Positions 18,920 through 28,763 are shown, counted from the stretch's first letter. The stretch: 64,000 bases of DNA from Methylotenera sp. (GCF_029945535.1 NZ_JAQSCU010000008.1:95528-159527), one strand, 5' to 3'. Numbers and translations: made by a program. Notes: generated from the letters alone by a model not told the origin.

Positions 18920-18944
18920 CATTCAATAAGTAAGCCTACCATTC

Positions 18945-19517
18945 ATGACACTCACCCCCGCGCTGTTTCTAGATAGAGATGGCGTCATCAATATAGATAA
19001 AGGCTACGTACATCAGGCCGCAGAATGCGAGTTCGTAGAAGGCATTTTCGACTTAGTAAAACGGGCAAATTCGTTAGACTATAAAGTAATCGTTGTCACC
19101 AACCAAGCTGGAATTGCCCGTGGTTATTATACTGAAGCTCAATTTCTAGATTTCAGCGCTTGGATGAAGAATGAATTCAGCCGCAATCAAGCACATATTG
19201 ATGAAATATACTTTTGCCCACACCACCCAGTACACGGTTTAGGTGAATACCATACTGAGTGCGATTGCCGAAAGCCAGCACCGGGCATGTTTTTAAAAGC
19301 GCAAGCCGCATTTAATATTGATATGCAAGCCTCTGTGATGGTTGGCGACAATATATCTGATTTAGAGGCTGCTATTGCTGCCGGGGTGGGGCATTTGAAT
19401 CTATTTATTAGTAATCGCATAGACCGAACTATCACGGGAATAGAGCAAGTTCAGGCGAAGGAACTTCAGATTAAAGCTGTAACGTCACTTAGTGAAGTGA
19501 CGTTACCTTCAATTTAA
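18945..19517 (+). CDS. gmhB: D-glycero-D-manno-heptose 1,7-bisphosphate 7-phosphatase
   Basis: 190 residues, HAD superfamily. LDRDGVIN near the start carries the catalytic Asp pair, and CPHHP...CDCRKP forms the GmhB structural zinc site. VMVGDNISDLEAA supplies the HAD motif near the end. It removes the C7 phosphate from heptose bisphosphate, last before nucleotide activation. The final codons overlap a strong hairpin (19479-19506). Confidence 0.92.
   Translation: MTLTPALFLDRDGVINIDKGYVHQAAECEFVEGIFDLVKRANSLDYKVIVVTNQAGIARGYYTEAQFLDFSAWMKNEFSRNQAHIDEIYFCPHHPVHGLGEYHTECDCRKPAPGMFLKAQAAFNIDMQASVMVGDNISDLEAAIAAGVGHLNLFISNRIDRTITGIEQVQAKELQIKAVTSLSEVTLPSI
19479..19506 (+). terminator. Hairpin inside the 3' end of gmhB
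   Basis: GTAACGTCACTT-AGTG-AAGTGACGTTAC is a perfect inverted repeat with 12-base arms, ending 11 bases before the last base of the stop codon. Only a weak T-rich tract follows. It is the probable end of the heptose operon transcript and may protect the 3' end. Confidence 0.7.
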
Positions 19518-19605
19518 TTGGTATACGATTTCTGTGATTGATTTTATATTTTGCTACAGGGGTAATATAACGAGTTAAATTATTGAATTTTCTTTTGGGA
19601 GTTAA

Positions 19606-20619
19606 TTAGCCAGTTAAGACCAAATGCACATTTTTCCTTACTACATGGTTAGAAATTCTTGGCTCCAAGAACCGAGTCACAACAGTAACTTGGATGTATG
19701 TTATTAAAGTTGCACCCAGTAAGGCTATTGGGAACTTAACAAACCATATAAGATGCACGGCCTGTATCAGTGGAATATGCCACATATAAATCCATATACT
19801 GTTTTTAGCAATAAATAAGATGAATTTACTCAACCGAATCTTAACAGAATAGGCATACAGTCGATCTGAAAATACCCAGAGGATAAATCCAGCAAAAAGA
19901 GCATAGGAAAAATAGTAGCCGGTTGGCGGGTATTTAAAAGCTTGCGTATATTTTAAATGACCTGTTGTGAAAATATAATAGAGCAAATACGAAGTAAAGG
20001 TTATAAAGAAAAATCCTGCAAGAAGTAATATTGCCCTTGTTTTTAATAATGGCATACGCAACCCTAAAGCAAAGACGCAACCATAGCCCACTAGTAAAAA
20101 TATGCTTTGTAAAGTAAATGACTCTGGGGCTTTTTCAAGCAACTCGCTGTTGGTAAAAACAAAAAATTCATAAATTAAATATATGCTAAGCAGCGCCACC
20201 AAATAGACTGAAGTCGAAGTCTGTTTTTTATTCAACCAATATAAAACTGGGGCGATAAGAGCCACCAATAAGAAAACTCGTATCACCCATACATAGCCAA
20301 TTCCGCTGAGTAGCGCATAAGTATTAAATATAACATCGTACGAGACTGAGTTGAGCTGGTAGCCAGTGATATAAATGGCTGAGAAATATACCGTGAGGAA
20401 AACCCAGACCGGCAAGACCAATCGCTTAAAGCGCTTCCAAACATAAGCGAAATAGTTCTCGCCTTTGTACGATAGTCCAAATACTGCCCCAGACAGTAGT
20501 ACCATTAAGGGAACATCAAAATTTCTAAGTTGGAATATAACTGACCCAGGCGATGAGTGAGCCAAGATAATCATTGAAAGGCCAACAAATCGTAATAAGT
20601 CTAGCTTTTCAAATCTCAT
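19606..20619 (-). CDS. Membrane acyltransferase 3 family protein
   Basis: 337 residues from the ATG at 20619, which has GGAGGA ten bases upstream; a GTG further up is less likely. About ten membrane spans and the N-terminal RFEKLDLLRFVGLSMIILAH place it in the acyltransferase-3 group. These proteins add acetyl or other acyl groups to sugars of surface polysaccharides. It is the last gene of the eps-region block on this strand, so O-acetylation of the exopolysaccharide is a reasonable inference. Confidence 0.82.
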   Translation of the reverse strand: MRFEKLDLLRFVGLSMIILAHSSPGSVIFQLRNFDVPLMVLLSGAVFGLSYKGENYFAYVWKRFKRLVLPVWVFLTVYFSAIYITGYQLNSVSYDVIFNTYALLSGIGYVWVIRVFLLVALIAPVLYWLNKKQTSTSVYLVALLSIYLIYEFFVFTNSELLEKAPESFTLQSIFLLVGYGCVFALGLRMPLLKTRAILLLAGFFFITFTSYLLYYIFTTGHLKYTQAFKYPPTGYYFSYALFAGFILWVFSDRLYAYSVKIRLSKFILFIAKNSIWIYMWHIPLIQAVHLIWFVKFPIALLGATLITYIQVTVVTRFLEPRISNHVVRKNVHLVLTG

Positions 20620-20650
20620 CGTTGCAATTTCCTCCAACACCTAATTTCAA

Positions 20651-21430
20651 TTAACGACGACTCGTCCACTCTTTCCAAACTAACCCTGGAAACACCAAGG
20701 CATCACCTGCGTAGCGCTTTGCCAAACGCCTAGGCTCCGTCATCATGCGGTAAAACCACTCAATGCCGATATTAGTCATCCATTTAGGTGCACGTGGTTT
20801 ATTACCTGCTAAAAAGTCTATCGTTGCGCCGGCACATATTGCCACTTTCACGGGTAATTGACGAGCATACTGATTTACCCATGTTGCTTGTTTAGGCGCG
20901 CCAAGTCCTATTAGCAAAAAGTCTGCACCAGAATCACTAATCAGTTGGCAAATTCGCTCACATTCAACGGCATCTTTTTCAAAACCAAACGGTGGGCTAT
21001 ACAAGCCGGTGACTTTAACGTGTTGGTATGTGCGTTCTATATTTCCAGCAGCAATTTCAGCTACACCAGGCATAGCGCCAAGCAAAAAGACTTTTAACTC
21101 AGCATCGGCATTATCATGAAAGTGTTGAAAAATGGCTGGCACGAGGTCACTACCAGTGACCGTACCGGGGATGCTTTCACCCATTAATCTTGCAGTCCAG
21201 ACCACAGGTTTACCATCTGCCACAACCATTGAGGCACTCTCAAAAGCATCTCGATAAGCTTGATTTTTACTTAGCTGCACCACACAGTTTACATTTGGTG
21301 TCACTATAAATTTGCAGTTACTTTCTGCAAACCTTATCCATGTACTCACATAATCAACGGCTTCATTCATCGTGAGCGGATTAATCGTAATACCGAATAT
21401 ATTAATTTTCTTTGCAATAATATTTGCCAT
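20651..21430 (-). CDS. WecG/TagA/CpsF-family glycosyltransferase (copy 1)
   Basis: 259 residues from the ATG at 21430. Family features include TPNVNCVVQLSKN, VVADGKPVVW, FLLGAMPGVAE and GLGAPKQATWVNQ, ending with a basic PRAPKWMTNIGIEWFYR segment that associates with the membrane. Such enzymes (GT26) add N-acetylmannosaminuronate, glucose or another sugar to a lipid-linked acceptor. A second family member lies at 24929; the two differ considerably in sequence, so they probably make different linkages. Confidence 0.87.
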   Translation of the reverse strand: MANIIAKKINIFGITINPLTMNEAVDYVSTWIRFAESNCKFIVTPNVNCVVQLSKNQAYRDAFESASMVVADGKPVVWTARLMGESIPGTVTGSDLVPAIFQHFHDNADAELKVFLLGAMPGVAEIAAGNIERTYQHVKVTGLYSPPFGFEKDAVECERICQLISDSGADFLLIGLGAPKQATWVNQYARQLPVKVAICAGATIDFLAGNKPRAPKWMTNIGIEWFYRMMTEPRRLAKRYAGDALVFPGLVWKEWTSRR

Positions 21431-21456
21431 ATTTTTTAAATTTCTCAAATGCTTAA

Positions 21457-22638
21457 TTAATTATCGCGCTTAGAGCGCACCCATTCAGATTGGCGTTTAA
21501 ACACAAATTTGATATACAAAGGGATTTTTGCAAGGATATAAAACGGAACCATTAGTAGCTCTGAAAACTTGACGATATTACGACCAAATTTAGACCATGC
21601 CAATATCACCGCCATAGCAGCCAATAGAAAATCTAAAAATATCCAAGACCATGGCATCAGTTGCTGAGTCAGTATCACCATCAGCACGCCAACCGTACTT
21701 AATGTGGAGATAATTAACACTAGCAAGGCAAGTGGCGGCACACACATATCAAGCGCGATAGCCAACATATTTAAGTTAACTTTTTGAATACTTTGCATAA
21801 TTAAAGGCAAACCCTCTTTAACGATCATGCCAATATGTCCGTGCTCCCAGCGCGTACGCTGGGTTTTAATACCTTCGGCACTACTTGGGAACTCGCTCGT
21901 AACGAGCGCAGCAGGGCAAAATCTTGGCGCAAGCTTTAACTTAGCCAAATCCACACCCAGTTTCATGTCTTCCACAATATGCCCACTCGCTAAATTGACT
22001 TGGCTAATCACCTGCCAAGGGAACGCCATTCCTGAACCCATCAACTGACAGGGCAAGCCCAATCGGTGAAAACCCAATGGCCTAGCCCAGTTTTTCACTG
22101 CCCAAGCAAACGCTGCAATTTTTATTTTCAGTGGTGAATCTGCCTTAGCATGCATTAAATATAAGCCCTGTATAGGACGCTTATATTGCACGGCCTCACT
22201 CACTAAGATTGAAATTGCATTCGTTCCTAGTACGCAATCTGCGTCTAAAATTAACACAATATCTGGCGGATTTTTAGCCAAATGTTGGATACCAAAATCA
22301 AGTGCAAAACCTTTACCACGCTTGGTCTCATGAAACCGCTCAATCACCTCAACATCATGGCTTCTAGCCACAGTGGCCGTATCATCGTTACAATTGTCAG
22401 CCACCACTAGTACCTTAACATTAGCTGTTAATTGCGCCTTAATAGACCGTAAAGTTTGAGTGATCCCTGTAGATTCATTATGTGCAGGAATCAATATTGT
22501 CGTTAATGAGGTCGATTTTTCACTTCTACTTTTATTGCTTATAGGCAACAGCGACATTAAAATTTGCACGAAGAAAGTAGCCACTGGAATGCTGATTACA
22601 GCAATAGCCACACAAAAAAGCACTTCTAGCACTATCAT
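21457..22638 (-). CDS. Family 2 glycosyltransferase, membrane-bound
   Basis: 393 residues. An N-terminal membrane span precedes a GT-A domain with TILIPAHNESTGITQTL, VLVVADNCNDDT and the DxD-type LILDADCV. A later TQRTRWEHGH resembles the QxxRW acceptor motif of processive or membrane GT2 enzymes. Two or three C-terminal spans follow. It overlaps the preceding GT4 gene by 4 bp (ATGA). The sugar it adds is unknown. Confidence 0.87.
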   Translation of the reverse strand: MIVLEVLFCVAIAVISIPVATFFVQILMSLLPISNKSRSEKSTSLTTILIPAHNESTGITQTLRSIKAQLTANVKVLVVADNCNDDTATVARSHDVEVIERFHETKRGKGFALDFGIQHLAKNPPDIVLILDADCVLGTNAISILVSEAVQYKRPIQGLYLMHAKADSPLKIKIAAFAWAVKNWARPLGFHRLGLPCQLMGSGMAFPWQVISQVNLASGHIVEDMKLGVDLAKLKLAPRFCPAALVTSEFPSSAEGIKTQRTRWEHGHIGMIVKEGLPLIMQSIQKVNLNMLAIALDMCVPPLALLVLIISTLSTVGVLMVILTQQLMPWSWIFLDFLLAAMAVILAWSKFGRNIVKFSELLMVPFYILAKIPLYIKFVFKRQSEWVRSKRDN

Positions 22639-23867
22639 GCACTAGCCTTGCTATTAGCAATTGTTTCGTTAAATAATTGCGCCAATTTGGCGGCTTCTAT
22701 ACTCACCGAATGTCGTTCTAACACACGTTTATATGCCAAATTACCCATTTGCGTTAACTGTTCATTGGGTAAGGCTAAAAATTTCTCTAGTGTATCTGCC
22801 AAAGCATCCACATCTCCCGCAGGGAAGAGAAAACCATTTTCACCAGTAATCACTAACTCAGGAATGGCCGCAATATAAGTGCTAATCACAGGACGCCTGA
22901 GTGCCATAGCCTCCATAATCACCACTGGCAAACCTTCAGCAAAACTAGGCAATACCAATGCTTTTGCATTTAAAATTTCATTGCGCACTTGGTCGCTACT
23001 AATCCAGCCTGTAATGCGCACTTTGTCGCCTAAGCCGTAGCGTTTAATTTGCGCCTCAACCTCTGAGCGCATTTCGCCATCCCCGCCTAATACCAATTCA
23101 AAATCAATGCCTTTTTTGGCTAAAATATTAGCCGCATCTACTAATAACAGCTGGCCTTTTTGTTCACAAATTCTACCCACACATACCAACTTTGGCTTTG
23201 CCGTGATAGGTACAGGGCTAATATTATGGAAGGCATCTTCAATACCACAATGCACCTCTTTAACCTTTGACCATTGCGAGTAAGGAATCCAGCGAAAAAT
23301 TTGGCTGCGGCAATATGATGAAATTGCGACGACAAAAGCACAACCATTAATTTTTTCTGCTAACTTGATAAACTCAGGCTTATCAAACTCTTCTGGGCCA
23401 TGAATAGTAAAACTATAGCTAGGGCCACCCAGCGTGCGCACCAGCAATGCCACTTCGGTAGCATTTGCGCCAAAATGTACATGCATATGTTGTGCATCAC
23501 TTTGTTTAAGCCATAATAATACTTGGCACGCCTCTAGCACGTAAATCAAATGATACGGCCAAGACCTATCGGCTCTTAAACCTAGCTTCACAGCCAAACC
23601 AAGTGCTTTCAAAAAGCTGACCGGGCTACTCAAGAATACCTTTAAAGTAGCTGACAACAAGCCAGCAACGCCATTTCTCAGTACATATTGTGTTTTAGCT
23701 CGTTCTTGTATATCAATAGGGTCAACTAGCTCATCCCCCCAACCGCGCACAGATATACGGCTAACCTCTACGTTGTTAGTTTCAAGGGCAAGAATTTCTC
23801 GCCTAATAAAACTATGACTCACTTTAGGATATTGGCTGGTTAGGTATGCTACTTTGATGTTGTTCAA
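22635..23867 (-). CDS. Family 4 glycosyltransferase (group 1)
   Basis: 410 residues if translation starts at TTG 23867, which has AGGAA upstream and gives the natural N-terminus NNIKVAYLTSQYP; the frame is open to TTG 23882. GT-B fold with a C-terminal nucleotide-sugar domain: KLVCVGRICEQKGQ, LVLGGDGEM and PSFAEGLPVVIMEAMA (the E-x7-E region of GT4 enzymes). It is one of the sugar-adding enzymes of the repeat unit; donor and linkage are not readable. Confidence 0.88.
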   Translation of the reverse strand: MNNIKVAYLTSQYPKVSHSFIRREILALETNNVEVSRISVRGWGDELVDPIDIQERAKTQYVLRNGVAGLLSATLKVFLSSPVSFLKALGLAVKLGLRADRSWPYHLIYVLEACQVLLWLKQSDAQHMHVHFGANATEVALLVRTLGGPSYSFTIHGPEEFDKPEFIKLAEKINGCAFVVAISSYCRSQIFRWIPYSQWSKVKEVHCGIEDAFHNISPVPITAKPKLVCVGRICEQKGQLLLVDAANILAKKGIDFELVLGGDGEMRSEVEAQIKRYGLGDKVRITGWISSDQVRNEILNAKALVLPSFAEGLPVVIMEAMALRRPVISTYIAAIPELVITGENGFLFPAGDVDALADTLEKFLALPNEQLTQMGNLAYKRVLERHSVSIEAAKLAQLFNETIANSKASA

Positions 23868-23909
23868 ATGTTGTTCCTGCAAATTGAATTATTATTTAAA
23901 TTAAACTGA

Positions 23910-24881
23910 CTACCGAACCTTAGTTTCCCAAGCCCATGCATGCTTAATAATGGTCGCTAGATCAGTATAGACTGGCGCCCAGCCAAGTGTGCGTTTCGCT
24001 AAGGTTGCATCTGCCACCAGCCTAGCTGGATCGCCATCGCGCCTAGGCGCATCAATTACTTTGACTTTTTTGCCAGTCACTTGCTCAGCGACTGAAATAA
24101 CCTCTTGCACTGAAAACCCAGCTCCATTACCAAGGTTAAAACGCTTGCTCACGCCATCTACAGTTAATTGCTTAAGCGCCAATAAATGTGCGGAGCATAG
24201 ATCAACAATATGAATATAATCACGAATACACGTGCCATCTGGCGTATCGTAATCGCGGCCAAACACACTTATATGCGGCCGCTTACCTGATATTGCCTGT
24301 AATACCAATGGAATTAAGTGTGTTTCAGGCTCATGACGCTCACCCAGCAAAGCAGATGGATCTGCTCCAGCCGCATTAAAATAACGCAAACAGACAGATT
24401 TTAAACCATAGGCGCGCTCATAATCTGCAAGCACCTGCTCTACCATCCATTTTGAACGGCCATAAGGATTTAACGGCGCTTTAGGATGCGCTTCATCAAT
24501 TGGCACATATTCTGGCTCGCCAAATACAGCAGCAGTAGATGAGAAAATGAAGCTCTTAACATCATGCTTTACCATCACGTTTAAAAGATTAAGCGTATTT
24601 GTAAAGTTGTTTAAATAATATTTATCGGGGTGCTGTACGGACTCACCCACCTGTATGTATGAGGCAAAATGCATCACAGCATCTGGCTGATATTGCTGAA
24701 ACACTTTATCAATAGTGGGTATATCAGCTAAATCACCCTGTACAAACTCTCCACCCAATACTGCATCTCTAAATCCAGAGGATAAGTTATCAAACGTAAT
24801 AACCTGATTTCCTAAATCATGCAGCATTTTCACCATGTGAGAGCCTATATAACCGGCCCCACCAACGACTAATATTTTCAT
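23910..24881 (-). CDS. galE: UDP-glucose 4-epimerase
   Basis: 323 residues. Short-chain dehydrogenase fold with the NAD site GGAGYIGSHM at residues 7-16, the catalytic YGRSK motif and the FNLGNG segment of GalE. It interconverts UDP-glucose and UDP-galactose, fed by GalU (15324). Located among glycosyltransferases, it suggests that galactose is part of the polymer. Confidence 0.94.
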   Translation of the reverse strand: MKILVVGGAGYIGSHMVKMLHDLGNQVITFDNLSSGFRDAVLGGEFVQGDLADIPTIDKVFQQYQPDAVMHFASYIQVGESVQHPDKYYLNNFTNTLNLLNVMVKHDVKSFIFSSTAAVFGEPEYVPIDEAHPKAPLNPYGRSKWMVEQVLADYERAYGLKSVCLRYFNAAGADPSALLGERHEPETHLIPLVLQAISGKRPHISVFGRDYDTPDGTCIRDYIHIVDLCSAHLLALKQLTVDGVSKRFNLGNGAGFSVQEVISVAEQVTGKKVKVIDAPRRDGDPARLVADATLAKRTLGWAPVYTDLATIIKHAWAWETKVR

Positions 24882-24928
24882 CTACACTCCAACAAGCAGC
24901 AACACCGCTATGCGCTTCTCAACAAACA

Positions 24929-25672
24929 TCATGACTTAATACTCGGCTTTCTATATTTAATACAGCTAACTAAAAACTTTAACGCGTCTAGCGTATAGCG
25001 TTTATAAAGCCGCTTTGGCTCTAAGCATAATCGGTAAAACCACTCCATACGAATATTTTGCATCCATTTTGGTGCACGAGGTTTATCACCGCTCCAAAAG
25101 TCAAATAACCCCCCAACACCTGCAAAGAACTTTGCATTGATTTGCTCAGAATTAGCCAATATCCACTCTTCTTGTTGCGCATTACCCAGCGCAACCAGCA
25201 CGACATCGGCACGACTATCATTAATAGTATCAACTAAACTTGAACCATTATTTAAGCCGTCGTACCCATCGCAAGTACCGGCCACCTCATGCCCCAATGT
25301 ATGGGTTAAATAATACGCAGCACCATTCAAAGTAGCAGGTTGACCACCCAACAAAAATACACGCAACTTTTGCTTAGACTGCATAAAGAAATACGGCATA
25401 AAATCCGTACCATTTAAATTAGACCTAAATTTGCGCCCATGCAACAACATACAAGCAATGTCCATGCCCAAACCATCGTTAACAATTACAATATTTTCAT
25501 TTGAAAAACGCTCTACCAGTAACCTGCATTTAACAATAAAGTTAGTATTGGCAAAAAACAAAATACTCTTTTTAGAAGCCCCAATGCAGCTGGATATATG
25601 CGCAGCTAACTCGTCTGGCGATGTCACTCGCACAGGAAATCTCGCAATCATCACTACATTGTTACTTATCAT
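24929..25672 (-). CDS. WecG/TagA/CpsF-family glycosyltransferase (copy 2)
   Basis: 247 residues from the ATG at 25672; a TTG at 25702 would add ten residues and cannot be excluded. Family motifs: FFANTNFIVKCRL, IVNDGLGMDIACML, LNGTDFMP and LGNAQQEEWI, with the C-terminal PRAPKWMQNIRMEWFYR shared with the copy at 20651. It transfers a sugar to a lipid-linked intermediate. Which copy acts at which step is unknown. Confidence 0.86.
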   Translation of the reverse strand: MISNNVVMIARFPVRVTSPDELAAHISSCIGASKKSILFFANTNFIVKCRLLVERFSNENIVIVNDGLGMDIACMLLHGRKFRSNLNGTDFMPYFFMQSKQKLRVFLLGGQPATLNGAAYYLTHTLGHEVAGTCDGYDGLNNGSSLVDTINDSRADVVLVALGNAQQEEWILANSEQINAKFFAGVGGLFDFWSGDKPRAPKWMQNIRMEWFYRLCLEPKRLYKRYTLDALKFLVSCIKYRKPSIKS

Positions 25673-25714
25673 GAATGATTGTTTCAAATCAATACTGGTC
25701 AATAATCATAAATA

Positions 25715-26722
25715 TCACTTTGGCTTACCGTAATCCATGGGTAAAAACTGTAATTTATCCCAAGGGAAATTCTCCAAAATTTTATATCCAGGAGAGCCTG
25801 CATATAAAGCTTCATAAGGATTAGGTTTACTTAAAGCAGTATATGAGTAAGGATTTTGTGCGCGTAACGTAATAGCGCCAGCTTTATCCCAAACAACAAA
25901 ACCATATTTCTGTGCGGCTTTAGCAATAATTTTACCAACGGGATGCATATTGAGTGCATCTACATTCACTTTTGGATCTAATCTAAAACGTAAACCTTCG
26001 GGAATACGGTTTGGCACATTATTAGGGTTAAATCCATCGGAACGATGCGCTGGCCATGAAAAAACTTTAGAACTTTCAGTTTCTACTAGCGAAATACCGA
26101 TTGCATGTTTAATTTCACCGCGCTGTAGCTCCTCTGCAGTAATTTGTCCACCAAGAAAAGGTAAACTAGTCGCAGTAGTACCGTAGTAAGTATTAAAAAC
26201 ACCATCACTCAAAGACGCATGCTGTATACGACCACCCCAACATGCTTGCCATTGCCCATTCACCTGCCTAGTCTTCCAAAACTCCCATAAGGTATCTGTT
26301 GAAGCTTGGTAAATCGTCATCTCAGCATCTGTACCATCAGCAGGTTTAGCATAACTAGGAATCGGCACCTCAGCCCACTGTTCCGCCAAACTAGTATCTA
26401 ACGACCCTTTATTTTGGCAATCCCACTGAGTGACTTTGACTTTACGTAAGCTTAAGTCTGCGTTGTAAACAGGGCTAGCATATTTAAAAGTATTAATACT
26501 AACAGTGCCGTAATAAGTATTTTTCTGCCTAATAAAATCAGACAAAAACCCAGATGAATTTGGATGTAGCGGTACAATATTCGGAATTGGTGTATACCAA
26601 AAACTACTCGGCGCAAAAACTTGATCTGTCACTAAACTCGCCGCGACTAATTTCATTGGCATGAATATTAAAGCTGAGCTTATTAAAAGCCTTTTCACTA
26701 ATGTTAGATTATTTATACTCAT
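25715..26722 (-). CDS. Secreted protein of unknown function in the eps cluster
   Basis: 335 residues with a signal peptide (residues 1-28, ending KLVAAS). I do not recognise a named family with confidence. Conserved-looking segments include FAPSSFWYTPIP, WGGRIQHASLS, IKHAIGISL, FSWPAHRSDG and QKYGFVVWDKAG; the histidines and aspartates in them could be an active site. The protein lacks membrane spans after the signal and is probably periplasmic or extracellular. Position between glycosyltransferase and acetyltransferase genes suggests a polysaccharide-modifying or matrix role. AAGGG precedes the ATG. Confidence 0.75.
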   Translation of the reverse strand: MSINNLTLVKRLLISSALIFMPMKLVAASLVTDQVFAPSSFWYTPIPNIVPLHPNSSGFLSDFIRQKNTYYGTVSINTFKYASPVYNADLSLRKVKVTQWDCQNKGSLDTSLAEQWAEVPIPSYAKPADGTDAEMTIYQASTDTLWEFWKTRQVNGQWQACWGGRIQHASLSDGVFNTYYGTTATSLPFLGGQITAEELQRGEIKHAIGISLVETESSKVFSWPAHRSDGFNPNNVPNRIPEGLRFRLDPKVNVDALNMHPVGKIIAKAAQKYGFVVWDKAGAITLRAQNPYSYTALSKPNPYEALYAGSPGYKILENFPWDKLQFLPMDYGKPK

Positions 26723-26745
26723 ATATGCCCTTCAATACTCAAACT

Positions 26746-27264
26746 TTAATTAACTGACTTTAAAATAATACGAGCAGGATTCCCAACAGCAGTTGCTCCA
26801 TCAGGCACATCGCATAGAACTACAGACATAGCACCGATTTTACAGTGATTACCTACTCTAATATCCCCCAAAATCTGAGCATACGCACCAATATCAACAT
26901 CATCGCCTATTACAGGTACAGGGCCATTCTCTTTTCTATTACCAATAGTTACCCCCTGCCTTAGAGTGCAGTTTTTACCAATAATAGCATCTGGATTAAC
27001 AAAAACTCCTCCGAAATGCCATATACGCAACCCTCCACCAATAGTAGCTGACTTTGGCAAGCTAACACCTGTAATTGTCTCTACCACTCTAAACAGAAGC
27101 CAGTAGATAATCGTGCATACCCTACGAGACAGACCTGCTGGCTTTATATCGACGCTTCGGCCGAAACGATAAACCCAAACAGCCCAAATTGATTGCTCTT
27201 TAAAAAAAGGCCTTACTTGCGGATACCGCGCTAAATCTTCCAACCAGTCATTACCAACCAACAT
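26746..27264 (-). CDS. Serine-acetyltransferase-like hexapeptide acyltransferase
   Basis: 172 residues from the ATG at 27264; an open frame extends to 27387 but would overlap the polymerase gene by 85 bp. The C-terminal half is a left-handed beta-helix of hexapeptide repeats with the acetyl-CoA site segment GGLRIWHFGGVFVNP and IGDDVDIGAYAQI. It resembles serine O-acetyltransferase, but such proteins in polysaccharide clusters usually acetylate sugars. True cysteine synthesis is unlikely in this context. Confidence 0.83.
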   Translation of the reverse strand: MLVGNDWLEDLARYPQVRPFFKEQSIWAVWVYRFGRSVDIKPAGLSRRVCTIIYWLLFRVVETITGVSLPKSATIGGGLRIWHFGGVFVNPDAIIGKNCTLRQGVTIGNRKENGPVPVIGDDVDIGAYAQILGDIRVGNHCKIGAMSVVLCDVPDGATAVGNPARIILKSVN

Positions 27265-27302
27265 AGTAAACCTAACATCTATGATTTTAAAAATTAAAAC
27301 AC

Positions 27303-28763
27303 TTACGTCTTTGCCTCGGCCGGCGATTCTATTGGCTTTAATGTGTTCACGGCATAAACAGCGCCTAATACAAACCACATATACCAAATATAAGATAAGT
27401 ATGACAACATATTGTCTGCATATGCTTCAAAAGCAAACTCTAATAAGAGCATAATCATTGTAAATATCATGAGTTTATTCTTTTTATAAAATGGCGCCAA
27501 TAACGTTGCCGTTTTAATATGTAGCCAAATATAGGTGACTAAGCCAAAAATGCCTGTTTCAAAAAACAATTGTACATAAACACTATGTGCATCCATTTTT
27601 TTACCACCCGACATGGTGAAAAAATCTACCGAACGCTCTTTAAATGCCTCTAATCCATAACCAAAAAAGTAGTGGCTCCGGCTCATAAAACTTAAACCAT
27701 CATGCCAAATTAACTTGCGCCAAGCATACGAATTTAACTTACTATAGTTGATAACCTGGTTGCCTTGACCAAGATCTAAAAGCCGATCCCTAACTTCAGG
27801 AATCATGAAGGCCAATATTGGTGCTAATAAAATGTAAAGCAAATACTTACGCTCATAAATCAAAGCATACATAGTAAAGAACGCAGCACATGATACCCAT
27901 GCAGTTCGTGTTTTAGTGAGCACTAATAGAGCCAGCAGAATAAATATATAGATGGGTAAAGTGCGACGTATGAATACTGAAATATATGCAGCTTTAGTTT
28001 TATAACAATAAAAACTTAAAGAAATCATCAGTACTAAATAAAACGCAAACACATTGGGGTGTGAGAAGGTGCTACTTATTCTCAAACCTTCTGACTCTTG
28101 CCCATTATAGCCACCATTAGCAAGATCAATAAATCCATAAATAACAGGGATAACTGAAGATAAAAGTACAGCTTTAATCCAACGACCGTAATCTTCCTCA
28201 CTTTTTATCAGCACTATAGCCAATACAAAAGTTGATGCAAAAGATAAAAGCACTAAGAAGTACTTTAATGCTGTAAGTTTTTCTGGCGCAAAGAATATAC
28301 TCATAAGCGCAATCAATAAGAACGACAACCATGTTTGACAAAAAACTTTTCGCGCTGGAATAGGGTGTTGAATAATAGCAATTATTGCCATAAATATGAC
28401 TAATGCATTTAATACAGCGCCAAGCCCGAAACTACCAAAACGAGTATTATCTAAAAGTACGTCTAGTGACGCTCTAGAAAGCATAATTAAAAGTAGCAGT
28501 GAATATCGATCAAACAGAAATAGGAAGCCAATAACCATCGCCATTGGTAACGCAACAAGAAGTCCCAGACTATCACCGACAGCGGAACCAAAGTACGCTA
28601 CAAAAATACCAAAAAAAATGGCTATGAACATCCCCAATAACATAAGAACCACTATTGGTTTAGACATTGATGATGCAGATTTAGCCAAGAAATCATCCTT
28701 AAAGTAACTTGTAGCAGAGGTGTGTAAAATCACTTCAATAAAATATATTTGAGAACATTGCAC
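27303..28763 (-). CDS. O-antigen ligase/polymerase-like membrane protein (candidate eps polymerase)
   Basis: Up to 486 residues with roughly ten to twelve membrane spans and one large loop (about residues 325-395) containing WRKLIWHDGLSFM and GYGLEAF, typical of the Wzy/WaaL superfamily. It is the only such protein in the cluster and is therefore the likely polymerase. The start is uncertain: the frame opens at GTG 28763, while ATG 28667 would begin just before the first membrane span. Confidence 0.82.
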   Translation of the reverse strand: MQCSQIYFIEVILHTSATSYFKDDFLAKSASSMSKPIVVLMLLGMFIAIFFGIFVAYFGSAVGDSLGLLVALPMAMVIGFLFLFDRYSLLLLIMLSRASLDVLLDNTRFGSFGLGAVLNALVIFMAIIAIIQHPIPARKVFCQTWLSFLLIALMSIFFAPEKLTALKYFLVLLSFASTFVLAIVLIKSEEDYGRWIKAVLLSSVIPVIYGFIDLANGGYNGQESEGLRISSTFSHPNVFAFYLVLMISLSFYCYKTKAAYISVFIRRTLPIYIFILLALLVLTKTRTAWVSCAAFFTMYALIYERKYLLYILLAPILAFMIPEVRDRLLDLGQGNQVINYSKLNSYAWRKLIWHDGLSFMSRSHYFFGYGLEAFKERSVDFFTMSGGKKMDAHSVYVQLFFETGIFGLVTYIWLHIKTATLLAPFYKKNKLMIFTMIMLLLEFAFEAYADNMLSYLSYIWYMWFVLGAVYAVNTLKPIESPAEAKT

